A stretch of DNA of 48,062 nucleotides, taken from the NCBI GenBank assembly GCA_021775835.1, contig JAJFHC010000014.1:1-48062 (forward strand), in the 5' to 3' direction. This DNA comes from Hyphomicrobiales bacterium. Its GTDB lineage: Bacteria; Pseudomonadota; Alphaproteobacteria; Rhizobiales; JAJFHC01. Of this stretch, positions 17,065 through 24,575 are shown piece after piece. The position numbers were made by a program, and so were the translations under genes. The notes under the pieces are model-generated. The model did not search any database and was not told the origin of the DNA. It was given only the letters and a program-made list of their open reading frames with translations. Every line of letters starts with the position of its first letter. The stretch's first letter is position 1.

Positions 17065-17128
17065 TCAAGACGACCCTCCCCGGTCTTGATCTCTGAGTGA
17101 GCAACACTCGTTTCGCTCGGAGATCAAG
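17065..17128 (+). other. Alternative hairpins in the 3' UTR of the small exported protein gene
   Basis: Segment GTCTTGA (17083-17089) can pair with TCAAGAC (17065-17071), while the overlapping CTTGATCTC (17085-17093) can pair perfectly with GAGATCAAG (17120-17128). The two stems exclude each other. Both lie between the stop codon and the terminator. Their role is not known; they could protect the transcript or form a 3'-derived small RNA. Confidence 0.45.
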
Positions 17129-17131
17129 CCC

Positions 17132-17170
17132 AAGGAGCAGGCAGTGCCCCCGGTGCCTGCTCCTTTTTTA
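17132..17170 (+). terminator. Strong intrinsic terminator
   Basis: AAGGAGCAGGCA (17132-17143) pairs perfectly with TGCCTGCTCCTT (17154-17165) around a 10-base loop, and a run of six T follows (17164-17169). It ends the transcript of the 82-aa exported protein. Confidence 0.93.
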
Positions 17171-17282
17171 CATCTTTCAATTCCTGCAAACATGAAGCGG
17201 ACACAGCAGAAACCGGTTGATCTGTCGTCCGGCGATTTGTGCTAATGGCAACATGGTCGTAGTTGAGTTTCTTCAAGGCACC

Positions 17283-17420
17283 ATGGCTGACGATACAATT
17301 GAACAATTCCGCATGCTTGCGACACGTGACGTCGAGATTTTCCTGGGCCCGCGACCCGGCAAAAAATCGATGGAGTCGTTGAAAGCACTGAATCCGTCAC
17401 GGGACAATCGAGATGTCTGA
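17283..17420 (+). CDS. Possible small protein, 45 aa, overlapping the GNAT gene
   Basis: An open frame from ATG 17283 (AAGG about 4 nt upstream) to a stop at 17418-17420; an earlier in-frame ATG at 17253 would add ten residues (MVVVEFLQGT). The product is polar with a short amphipathic start and no recognisable domain. It overlaps the next gene by 8 bases, the kind of overlap seen in coupled genes. It is short, so chance cannot be excluded. Confidence 0.4.
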   Translation: MADDTIEQFRMLATRDVEIFLGPRPGKKSMESLKALNPSRDNRDV

Positions 17421-18246
17421 GACGATTGTCCCGCCCGACCCACCGGTCACGCCGCGTCTCGAATTTTCCCGTTTCACCGACAGTGACGTTGAAAGCCTGG
17501 CGCTGGTTCTGTCGGATCCGGAAGTATCCCGCAGCCTGACAGCCAAGGCGACCACGCCGGAACAATGCCGGGCCTGTGCCGCCAAGCGCATCGCGTGGCA
17601 TAACAGTGCCTGGGAGACCCACGGCTACGGAGTATGGGCCTTGCGAGACAGAAAGGCCACGGTCGCATCACAGAACGGGATTCTCGGCTGGTGCGGATTC
17701 GGTGAACCGGACGTGGGGTCCGACCCCGAAATCCTCTACGGTCTGTCTCGGGCACACTGGGGGATCGGGCTGGCAACCGAGGCCGCCCATGGTGCAATCA
17801 AATGGTTGTTCGACAATCGGATCGCAGACGGCGTTTCCGCGATCATATTCGCCCGACTCAATCCTGGGTCCATTGGCGTCACGAAGAAACTTGGCATGAC
17901 GCGGCGCGGCACCATGTCTTTCGCAGGCTTCCTGCCTGATCCCGATCTGGCCTGTGACGTGCTGGACTATGAAATATGGCGTCTGCGCGACGGCACGTGC
18001 ATGGACCTTTCAGATCTTCTGTTTCAGGCGCCCTACAAGGCCGGGCAGATTGTCAGCCTTGGTGTCGCGAACCGTGGGGAAACCGAAGATACGCTCCGCA
18101 CTGCGGCGCTGGAACGCCCCGACTGTCAGACACTTGATCCGGCAACTGTCACGACCAGGGTCCAGGAATCCTTTCGACTTGGGCTCAGTGAAACAACCAT
18201 GGACTGGTATCACGTCACGTGCGATGTCTGGCAAAATGAGAGGTGA
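17413..18246 (+). CDS. GNAT N-acetyltransferase (RimJ/RimL type) with C-terminal extension
   Basis: 277 aa. Residues 1-185 form a GNAT domain of the ribosomal-protein-acetyltransferase type: RLEFSRFTDSDVESL at the start, then the acetyl-CoA loop area YGLSRAHWGIGLATEAAHGAIKWLF and the typical ARLNPGSIGVTKKLGM. A further 90 residues of unknown fold follow (MDLSDLLFQAPYKAGQI onward). The substrate is unknown. The gene is followed by the cyclase after 63 bp in the same direction. Confidence 0.87.
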   Translation: MSETIVPPDPPVTPRLEFSRFTDSDVESLALVLSDPEVSRSLTAKATTPEQCRACAAKRIAWHNSAWETHGYGVWALRDRKATVASQNGILGWCGFGEPDVGSDPEILYGLSRAHWGIGLATEAAHGAIKWLFDNRIADGVSAIIFARLNPGSIGVTKKLGMTRRGTMSFAGFLPDPDLACDVLDYEIWRLRDGTCMDLSDLLFQAPYKAGQIVSLGVANRGETEDTLRTAALERPDCQTLDPATVTTRVQESFRLGLSETTMDWYHVTCDVWQNER

Positions 18247-18309
18247 TCAACCCGTCATGCAACTGAATTTATTGTCGCCCCCTGTAATGATTCAGCATTC
18301 GACAAATTC

Positions 18310-20124
18310 ATGAATCGGCGCCGTATCATCAGATACGAGTCGCGGTTCGATCGAACGCCGGAACAATTGTGGACGGTGTTTGGTGATACCGAGCGGCTGA
18401 ATCAGACCGTCGGCACGGTCTTTACCCCCTATACCGCGGAAGATGTTCTTCAGGCCGATGGATCGATCATCCGCCACGCGCATCGCCGTTTCGGTCCATT
18501 CGCGTTTCGGTGGCGGGAGGGCTTCGGCGAGTGGGTGGAACATCGCCATGTTCGTCAGGAACGTCACTTCGACTCCGGCCCAATCCGGGAGATGACACTC
18601 GACATCCGCCTGTCGCCCGACGGTGACGGCACTGACGTCCAGTACGAGTTCCTCACAAGCTGGTCCTCCATTTTTGGTGATCTGCTGGCAAAAGTCGGCT
18701 TCTATGAGAAAATTACCCGGCCGGTGGTCATGGCGATTGAGAGGCTTGTAGCAGAGTCCATGGAGAACGAAGGGTCCGATGCAGAACCGGTTCTGCCTCC
18801 GGCTCCGGAAACCAAGTCCCACGATGTGAGCCGCCGTATTGCCGATGCCGTCTCCAAGATCAACGGCAGCGCCTACGGACACGGACTTGCCCATCGCCTG
18901 GCTGTTCATCTGGCTGCCGCCAACCCGCTCGATCTCAGGCGCCTTCGCCCTCTCGAACTGGCCGAGAACTGGGAGGTTCCGTCCGAACACGTCATCGAGC
19001 TTTGCGTTGCCGCCCATGCAGCCGGACTCCTGGCCATGCGGTGGGAAATCATGTGCCCTCGGTGCCGTGGTGGAAAGTCCCGCACCAACGTTCTGTCAGA
19101 CCTTGAAAATGAGGTTCATTGCGACTCATGCAACATCGACTACGAGCGGGACTTCTCGAACAATGTGGAATTGGTGTTCAGCCCGGAGCCCTGGTTGCGA
19201 AAACTCCCCGATGGCGATTTCTGCATGATGGGAGCCGCCACCACGCCCCACGTGAAAGTCCAGTGCGATGTGGAACCGGGCGATGTTCGGGTTGAAGAGG
19301 TACAGTTGCCGGCAGGTCGATACCGTGTTCGCACGCTGGACGCGGGCGGCTCCAGCGAAATTGACTATGACGGCGGTGCATTTCCCGAAGTCTCCGTCCA
19401 CCCGGATATGGTGCAGTTTGGTTCCGACTCAAACCCAGGGCAGATTATCCTTCGAAACCTTGATGCTCGCCGCCGCACCTTCGTCGTCGAATCGACACTC
19501 TGGAGCGACATCGCCCTGACCGGTCCGAAGGTCATCGCTTGCCAGGCTTTCCGGAAAATATGCCCAGAACAACTCCTGCGTCCCGGCGACGATGTCGCGA
19601 TCGGCAGTGTTGCAATTCTGTTCTCGGATTTGAAAGGATCGACCGCGCTTTACGAGGAAATCGGAGACAGCAGTGCCTACGTACTGGTGCGCGAGCATTT
19701 CGAGTTCATCAACGATCATGTGCGCCGATGGCGCGGCGCAGTTGTAAAGACCATCGGCGACGCGGTCATGGCGTCTTTTCCCGAAGGCGTGGACGCGCTG
19801 GCCGCGGCACTTGAGATCCAGAAGGACGTGGCGACGTTCAATGCCGGACGGGAGGGTGCCGGCATCGAGCTGAAGATCGGCATTCATGAAGGCCACTGCA
19901 TTGCCGTTACAACCCAAGGTGTACTCGACTACTTCGGAACGACGATCAATCTTGCAGCCCGGTTGCAGGCACAGAGTCTCGGTGGCGAAATCGTGCTGTC
20001 GGAAGCCATGATCGAGGACCCGTTGGTCACCGGGTTGCTGGGTGACCGGATGCCCGACAGCGAATCCGTCATGCTTTCCGGGTTTGCCGAACCGATGAAC
20101 TGTTATCGCCTGAAAGCCAATTGA
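18310..20124 (+). CDS. Class III adenylate cyclase with SRPBCC-like N-terminus and zinc ribbon
   Basis: A 604-aa soluble protein. Residues 1-150 resemble a START/SRPBCC ligand-binding fold (YESRFDRTPEQLWTVFGDTERLN); a middle region of the DUF5939 type follows, with a zinc-ribbon pattern Cys249-x2-Cys252 ... Cys271-x2-Cys274; the class III cyclase domain runs from about 432. Metal-binding Asp440 (LFSDLKGST) and Asp484 (IGDAVMA), adenine-selecting Lys480 and Asp540, and transition-state Asn547 and Arg551 (INLAARL) are all present, so it should make cAMP from ATP. No membrane segment is visible. It may sense a lipid-like ligand through the N-terminal domain (inference). No clear Shine-Dalgarno precedes the ATG. 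Confidence 0.92.
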   Translation: MNRRRIIRYESRFDRTPEQLWTVFGDTERLNQTVGTVFTPYTAEDVLQADGSIIRHAHRRFGPFAFRWREGFGEWVEHRHVRQERHFDSGPIREMTLDIRLSPDGDGTDVQYEFLTSWSSIFGDLLAKVGFYEKITRPVVMAIERLVAESMENEGSDAEPVLPPAPETKSHDVSRRIADAVSKINGSAYGHGLAHRLAVHLAAANPLDLRRLRPLELAENWEVPSEHVIELCVAAHAAGLLAMRWEIMCPRCRGGKSRTNVLSDLENEVHCDSCNIDYERDFSNNVELVFSPEPWLRKLPDGDFCMMGAATTPHVKVQCDVEPGDVRVEEVQLPAGRYRVRTLDAGGSSEIDYDGGAFPEVSVHPDMVQFGSDSNPGQIILRNLDARRRTFVVESTLWSDIALTGPKVIACQAFRKICPEQLLRPGDDVAIGSVAILFSDLKGSTALYEEIGDSSAYVLVREHFEFINDHVRRWRGAVVKTIGDAVMASFPEGVDALAAALEIQKDVATFNAGREGAGIELKIGIHEGHCIAVTTQGVLDYFGTTINLAARLQAQSLGGEIVLSEAMIEDPLVTGLLGDRMPDSESVMLSGFAEPMNCYRLKAN

Positions 20125-20149
20125 CGGCGACAGAATTTATTGCGATACA
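20121..20149 (+). promoter_or_regulatory. Promoter overlapping the cyclase stop codon
   Basis: TTGACG (20121-20126), 17 bases, GATACA (20144-20149), with TG one base upstream of the -10 (extended -10 pattern). The -35 is a 5/6 match to consensus and includes the cyclase stop; the -10 is weak. The expected start point is near 20156, exactly where the first stem of the structured RNA below begins. Confidence 0.5.
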
Positions 20150-20155
20150 CATTTC

Positions 20156-20286
20156 ATGATCCATGCGTGCTTCACATCCAAGAAGTCGAAACGGTTCCCA
20201 CCCGTGGGGACCAAGGATCATTACGCGCTTTAGCTAAAAGCTCTTGAGGATCGCCTTGAACCCCGCCGGTTTGGACGGGGTTTTTT
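20156..20286 (+). ncRNA. Candidate structured leader RNA or small RNA upstream of the DapA-family gene
   Basis: About 130 nt with ordered hairpins. An outer stem ATGATCC (20156-20162) / GGATCAT (20215-20221) encloses an 8-bp hairpin (20193-20200 with 20205-20212, loop CCCG, one G-T pair). A small stem GCTTT/AAAGC follows (20227-20241), then the terminator. GTGGGG (20204-20209) in the inner hairpin could instead pair with CCCCGC (20261-20266) of the terminator, giving an antiterminator. That mutually exclusive layout is typical of transcription attenuation, but an independently terminated small RNA fits as well. I do not recognise a known riboswitch core. Confidence 0.5.
20259..20286 (+). terminator. 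Intrinsic terminator before the DapA-family gene
   Basis: AACCCCG (20259-20265) pairs with CGGGGTT (20276-20282) around a 10-base loop, with six T at 20281-20286. It ends 39 bases before the ATG of the next gene, so it either stops a separate RNA or controls read-through into that gene. Confidence 0.85.
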
Positions 20287-20295
20287 GTGTCTCCC

Positions 20296-20317
20296 GTCTC
20301 CGGCCCAAAACGGAGAC
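20296..20317 (+). promoter_or_regulatory. Hairpin covering the Shine-Dalgarno of the DapA-family gene
   Basis: GTCTCCG (20296-20302) and CGGAGAC (20311-20317) are exact complements around an 8-base loop. The only ribosome-site-like sequence before the ATG at 20326, GGAG (20312-20315), is inside the 3' arm, so folding would hide it. Confidence 0.6.
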
Positions 20318-20325
20318 CAAATACC

Positions 20326-21231
20326 ATGTCAGACTTATCACCCGGATTGAGCGGCCTGTGGCTGCCGCTGATCACGCCATTTCGCGACGGCGATGTTGAC
20401 GATGTATCCCTGCAACGACTGTTGAACCACTACACCGCACAACCGATCGACGGGCTGATCCTGTGTGCCACGACCGGCGAAGGCTTGACGCTCGATGAAG
20501 AGGAGGCGGAACACATCGTCTCCATTTCCGCCCGTGAGGCCGCCCGAAGCGGGAAAACCCTGCCGGTTTATCTGGGACTTTCAGGCAGCGACACCCGCAA
20601 ACTCGCCGACATGCTGACCCGGATGGCAAGCTGGCCGATCGACGGATACCTGATCTCTTGTCCTTATTACTCCCGCCCTTCCCAGGCAGGCTTGATCGAG
20701 CACTTCTCCGCAGCAGCCGACGCGACCGAACGACCGATCCTCATCTACAACATTCCCTACCGCACCGGTGTTAACCTGAAAAACGACGCGATGCTGGAAT
20801 TGGCGGAGCGCCCGAACATTGTCGGGGTCAAGGACTGCTGTGCCGACATGGCCCAGTCCTTCGACCTTCTGCAGCGCCGGCCGTCCGGCTTCTCCGTCCT
20901 GACCGGAGAGGACGCCCAGTTCTACAACGCGCTGGCCCAAGGGTCAGACGGCGCCATTCTTGCCGCCGCTCATGTCATGACGCAGGGCTTTGCCGACATC
21001 CGGGCTCTTCTAGCCGATGGCGATCAGACACGAGCACTGGCGGCATGGAAGCACCTTGCCGGCGTACCGGCCGTTCTGTTCCGGGAGCCGAGCCCGGCGC
21101 CGATCAAGCACTGGCTGTGGCGTTCAGGCCTGATCGACAGCCCTGAATTGCGCCTGCCCATGGTTCCGGTTTCCGAGGATCTGGCTCGCGCCATTGAACA
21201 GGAAATGGCCAAAAGACTGCCTCCTCCGTAG
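20326..21231 (+). CDS. DapA/NAL-family aldolase (dihydrodipicolinate synthase family)
   Basis: A 301-aa class I aldolase-like TIM barrel. The family residues are present: Thr49-Thr50 in CATTGEG, Tyr141 and Arg146 in IYNIPYRTG, and the Schiff-base lysine Lys169 in VGVKDCCAD. It could be 4-hydroxy-tetrahydrodipicolinate synthase (lysine and cell-wall synthesis) or one of the many paralogues that cleave or condense 2-oxo acids; there are no other lysine-pathway genes nearby, so I leave the symbol blank. The start at 20326 fits the family N-terminus (GLWLPLITPF). It is convergent with the ABC ATPase gene that follows. Confidence 0.88.
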   Translation: MSDLSPGLSGLWLPLITPFRDGDVDDVSLQRLLNHYTAQPIDGLILCATTGEGLTLDEEEAEHIVSISAREAARSGKTLPVYLGLSGSDTRKLADMLTRMASWPIDGYLISCPYYSRPSQAGLIEHFSAAADATERPILIYNIPYRTGVNLKNDAMLELAERPNIVGVKDCCADMAQSFDLLQRRPSGFSVLTGEDAQFYNALAQGSDGAILAAAHVMTQGFADIRALLADGDQTRALAAWKHLAGVPAVLFREPSPAPIKHWLWRSGLIDSPELRLPMVPVSEDLARAIEQEMAKRLPPP

Positions 21232-21318
21232 GGCTTCAAATCGCCAGTGGCTAAATCGTCCGCGGTATCTTTTTCGAATTTGTGAATTATCGAGATAAAA
21301 CGAACTCGTGCGACACCG

Positions 21319-22122
21319 TCACAAAATTCCGGTTTTGCGGAACAGGGCCCGAATGTTATCGACGATGTGATGGAAGGCAGGATCCCGGAGGATCTCCGGG
21401 GAACGAGGCTGCGGGAAGTCAACCGCGAATTGCTCAAGGATGCTGGCCGGGCGCTGACTCATCACGACGACTTCATCAGACAGGAAGACGGCTTCCTCGA
21501 TATCATGGGTGATGAAAAGAACCGTCCTTTGGTCGCTTGACCGCAACTGGGTCAGGTCAAGCTGCATACGTTCGCGGGTGAGTGCGTCAAGGGCACCGAA
21601 CGGTTCATCCATCAACAGTACCGAGGGCTCGTGAACCAGCGCACGGCAGAGCGCCGCGCGTTGGCGCATGCCACCGGAAAGCTCATTGGGAAAATGGCTT
21701 TCGAATCCGGTGAGGCCAACCTGCTCAAGAAGTTGTTGTGCCCGGACCGTTGCGGCCTCCATCGGCAAGTGCTTGACCCGAGCCGGCATAAGGACGTTGT
21801 CCAACACGCTGAGCCAGGGCAGGAGCACATCGGTTTGAAACACGATGCCACAATCGGTGTAGCAGTCCGTGAGTTTTTCGCCGTTCACGAAAACGGTTCC
21901 AGCAGTTGGCCGGTAAAGACCGGCGATGAGCATCAGCAAGGTGCTCTTGCCGCAACCGCTTGGGCCGAGAATCGAACAGAACCGGCCCGGCTTTATGTCG
22001 AGACTGATTCCACTGAGTGCCTCGACACTGTCGCCGCGGCGTTTGAACACCATCTGAAGATCAGACACGCTGATCGCGACACCAGCGGCGGCATCGCTGA
22101 ATTTGGAAGTGCCGCTTATCAC
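21319..22122 (-). CDS. ABC transporter ATPase, nitrate/sulfonate/taurine (SsuB/TauB/ThiZ) family
   Basis: 267 aa. Walker A GPSGCGKST, Q-loop VFQTDVLLPWLSV, signature ELSGGMRQRAALCRAL, Walker B VLLMDEPFGALD, and switch FITHDIEEAVFLSD. It energises the importer encoded by the three genes upstream. GTG start at 22122 overlaps the permease stop by four bases. Substrate specificity comes from the binding protein. Confidence 0.94.
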   Translation of the reverse strand: MISGTSKFSDAAAGVAISVSDLQMVFKRRGDSVEALSGISLDIKPGRFCSILGPSGCGKSTLLMLIAGLYRPTAGTVFVNGEKLTDCYTDCGIVFQTDVLLPWLSVLDNVLMPARVKHLPMEAATVRAQQLLEQVGLTGFESHFPNELSGGMRQRAALCRALVHEPSVLLMDEPFGALDALTRERMQLDLTQLRSSDQRTVLFITHDIEEAVFLSDEVVVMSQRPASILEQFAVDFPQPRSPEILRDPAFHHIVDNIRALFRKTGIL

Positions 22123-22934
22123 AGGGTCGATCCCCCGTCATTGACCCGCGACTGGCGCAGCGGTCGGGGCAAAATGAGAACCTCGGCGAGAGACACAAGA
22201 TAGAAAAAGGCGATGCCCATAAGGGAGAGCACAACGAGAGTCGCGAACAGCAGAGGAATTTCGAAATTGTTGTTGGCAACGAGTTGCATGTAACCAAGGC
22301 CGCTGCTGGCGGCGATGAATTCACCAACAATGGCACCGACGACCGCAAACGCGGCGGCAATCTTTATGCCGGCAAAGATATACGGAGCCGCGGTCATCAG
22401 CTTCACTCTGAGCAAAATCTGGAGAGGCGATGCGCCAAGCGAACGCATCAGGTGGATCATTTCAGGCGGCGTGCGCGACAACCCGACAACCGTGTTCACG
22501 ACGATCGGGAAAAAGGCGATGAAGAACGCAATCAACACTTTTGGCAGTAGACCGAATCCGAACCACACGACGAAAATTGGAGCAAGGGCAACTTTGGGAA
22601 TCGCCTGGCTTGCCACCAGGAGTGGATAGACGGTTCGTTCGATCCAGGTTGAGTAGACAATGAGGATACCGAGCGGAATGCTCAGCACGATGCTGAGGCC
22701 AAGTCCAATCGCCGACTCCGTGAAAGTGACCATGGTGTGCTCAAGCAGCTGTGAGCGTTTTTCGATCATCACCGCGATGATGTCGCTTGGTGCGGGCAGC
22801 GTATAGATCGGCACCTTCAGAACGATCGTTGCGAGCTCCCACAGCACAAATAGTCCGACGAACGTTATCATTACGGGAAGCATTTCCCACAACTTGCCGG
22901 CAACAACCTTTTGAATCGGGTTCTGAGTTTTCAA
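22119..22934 (-). CDS. ABC transporter permease, SsuC/TauC/ThiX family
   Basis: A 271-aa inner-membrane permease with about six hydrophobic segments. It contains LPAPSDIIAVM near the N-terminus, as in this family, and the ATPase-coupling EAA-like loop MIHLMRSLGASPLQILLRVKLMTAAPYI. It lies 27 bp downstream of the RidA gene and overlaps the ATPase start, so the four genes form one operon. Confidence 0.94.
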   Translation of the reverse strand: MKTQNPIQKVVAGKLWEMLPVMITFVGLFVLWELATIVLKVPIYTLPAPSDIIAVMIEKRSQLLEHTMVTFTESAIGLGLSIVLSIPLGILIVYSTWIERTVYPLLVASQAIPKVALAPIFVVWFGFGLLPKVLIAFFIAFFPIVVNTVVGLSRTPPEMIHLMRSLGASPLQILLRVKLMTAAPYIFAGIKIAAAFAVVGAIVGEFIAASSGLGYMQLVANNNFEIPLLFATLVVLSLMGIAFFYLVSLAEVLILPRPLRQSRVNDGGSTL

Positions 22935-22961
22935 GGATCTTTTACACTTGGCTGTTCGGAT

Positions 22962-23360
22962 TCACTGCAGTCCTGTTTGAACGGCAATAACCTCAATTTC
23001 GATGCTATCGCCCTGGTTCAATCCGGCGACTTCGACGATGGTCCGGGTTGGCAGGTGGTCGCCAAAGGCATCCACGTATGCGTCATTCACCAGCGGGCGC
23101 AGACGGACCATGTCGGTGACATAGACCGTCGACACCATGACCGACTCCAACGACGAGCCGGCATGATCCAGAATTTTGCGCAGGTGTTGGAAAATGAGCT
23201 CAAGGCGACGTTTGTCGCCACTTGCAGGTTGTCCGGTTTGCAAATCGATACCGCGAACGCCTGACACGAACACCATACCGTTCCAGCCCACGGTCCAGTT
23301 CCAGGGACCCGTCGGTTCAGGTATGCCGTCGATGTGGCCGGTGCGCTCGATGGCGCTCAT
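22962..23360 (-). CDS. RidA/YjgF family protein
   Basis: 132 aa. RidA proteins hydrolyse reactive enamines/imines formed by PLP enzymes to oxo acids and ammonia. The family substrate-binding arginine (PTRTIVEVAGL) and the glutamate in IEIEVIA are present; the middle has GMVFVSGVRGID. The start is the ATG at 23360, which overlaps the stop of the binding protein (ATGA); an upstream in-frame extension is not supported. Its position between binding protein and permease of an importer suggests it handles an intermediate from the imported compound. Confidence 0.9.
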   Translation of the reverse strand: MSAIERTGHIDGIPEPTGPWNWTVGWNGMVFVSGVRGIDLQTGQPASGDKRRLELIFQHLRKILDHAGSSLESVMVSTVYVTDMVRLRPLVNDAYVDAFGDHLPTRTIVEVAGLNQGDSIEIEVIAVQTGLQ

Positions 23361-24352
23361 TGCGCGTTGGGCACAAACGCGTTCGTATAGTAAGCGTCTA
23401 TCGACTTTTGACTGGAGATCGCTCCTGAAGATTTCAAGATGTCCAGGGTCCGTGTCCAACCAGCGTCGTCGCCAACGAACAGCTGACTTGGCTCACCGCG
23501 TTTGAGGAAATCAACCAACTGGGCAACCTGGGCCTTCGTCGTGTTCACGTTGAGGGCATCCGGGTAAGCTTTTGCGGCAATTTCAGCGGCCTCATCTGGA
23601 TGGTCGATTGTAAACTGATAACCCTTCATTGCAGCCGCGTTGAAGCGTTTGATCAGGTCGGGTTTCTCAGCCACCAGCTTGTCGTTTGCGACCAACGTGT
23701 AACCCAGGATGCGGAAGCCCCAATCGCTGACCCGCAGGGTGTTCATCTTGCCTTCGACCTTCGACTGCAGGATCGGGTATTCGTTGGTCAGGAACACGTC
23801 GCCGAGAACATCGACTTTATCGCTGAGCAAAAGATTGAAGCGGGCGGACGGTGCGGCGCGTACAACATTGACTTTGCTCACATCGATGTTGTTCTTCTTC
23901 GCAAAGGCTTCCCAAATCTGACTCAAGGTCGACACCGGTGAAATTTCGACCGTACGCCCTTCCAGATCGGCCGGCGTCGACAGTTTGATTTTTGACTTGG
24001 CAACCATGCCCATTGGATCGATCTTGACGACGGTCGCAACAACTTTGACCGGCATGCCCTGGTTGATCGCCTTGATGAGCTGGATCGAGGGCACATAGGC
24101 AATGTCATCCTGGCCGCTGGCAACCGTTTGCAGCGCCTGGGTTGCCCCACTTCCCTCATTGACCGTGACATCCAGTCCTTCGGCCTTGAAGAAGCCTTTT
24201 TCAGCGGCAACCACGAAAGGTGTAAACTCACCTTTCATCTTCCAGTTCAAACGCAACGATAAAGACGCATCTGCTGCACTCGCCAGATTTGCACAAACCG
24301 CTGTGAAGAGTGCGCATATCAGTGAAAAGGATACGATACGAAAACTTGTCAT
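23357..24352 (-). CDS. Periplasmic binding protein, NMT1/THI5-like (SsuA family)
   Basis: 331 aa with signal peptide (IVSFSLICALFTAVCANLASAAD) and the type II periplasmic fold: LSLRLNWKMKGEFTPFVVAAEKGFF is the characteristic start, followed by GSGATQALQTVASGQDDIAYV. Start ATG 24352 follows GGGAGGACAAC. The LNW-opening and the lack of sulfonate genes nearby point to the pyrimidine/thiamine-precursor or aromatic-amine side of the family; the ligand cannot be fixed. Upstream on the minus strand a TTGACA box (24461-24456) is seen with the palindrome AACCGGTT (24443-24450) beside it, but no clear -10. Confidence 0.9.
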   Translation of the reverse strand: MTSFRIVSFSLICALFTAVCANLASAADASLSLRLNWKMKGEFTPFVVAAEKGFFKAEGLDVTVNEGSGATQALQTVASGQDDIAYVPSIQLIKAINQGMPVKVVATVVKIDPMGMVAKSKIKLSTPADLEGRTVEISPVSTLSQIWEAFAKKNNIDVSKVNVVRAAPSARFNLLLSDKVDVLGDVFLTNEYPILQSKVEGKMNTLRVSDWGFRILGYTLVANDKLVAEKPDLIKRFNAAAMKGYQFTIDHPDEAAEIAAKAYPDALNVNTTKAQVAQLVDFLKRGEPSQLFVGDDAGWTRTLDILKSSGAISSQKSIDAYYTNAFVPNAQ

Positions 24353-24575
24353 GTTGTCCTCCCAAGACAGCAAATCAATATTGAATAGCCCGCACCATTC
24401 TTTTTGTGCTTATGCGTTTTATTTGCTCATGCAACCTTCCTTAACCGGTTCGAATTGTCAATGCAGGGGATAATCCGTGTTGCCGGAAACCCCTTGCCTC
24501 CAGTTTCAGAGCAGGAGTCTGGCTAACGCAGGACAAGAGTCAGCGCACCAGTTTGCGGCTCTGCGGTGAAATTGC

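Noticed and set aside
17065..17128. Classical attenuator controlling the 17132-17170 terminator
   Set aside because: Neither alternative stem overlaps the terminator arms, so switching between them would not by itself block termination.
20326..21231. Assigning this gene as dapA under a lysine riboswitch
   Set aside because: The upstream RNA lacks the recognisable lysine-riboswitch core and the DapA family includes many non-lysine aldolases.
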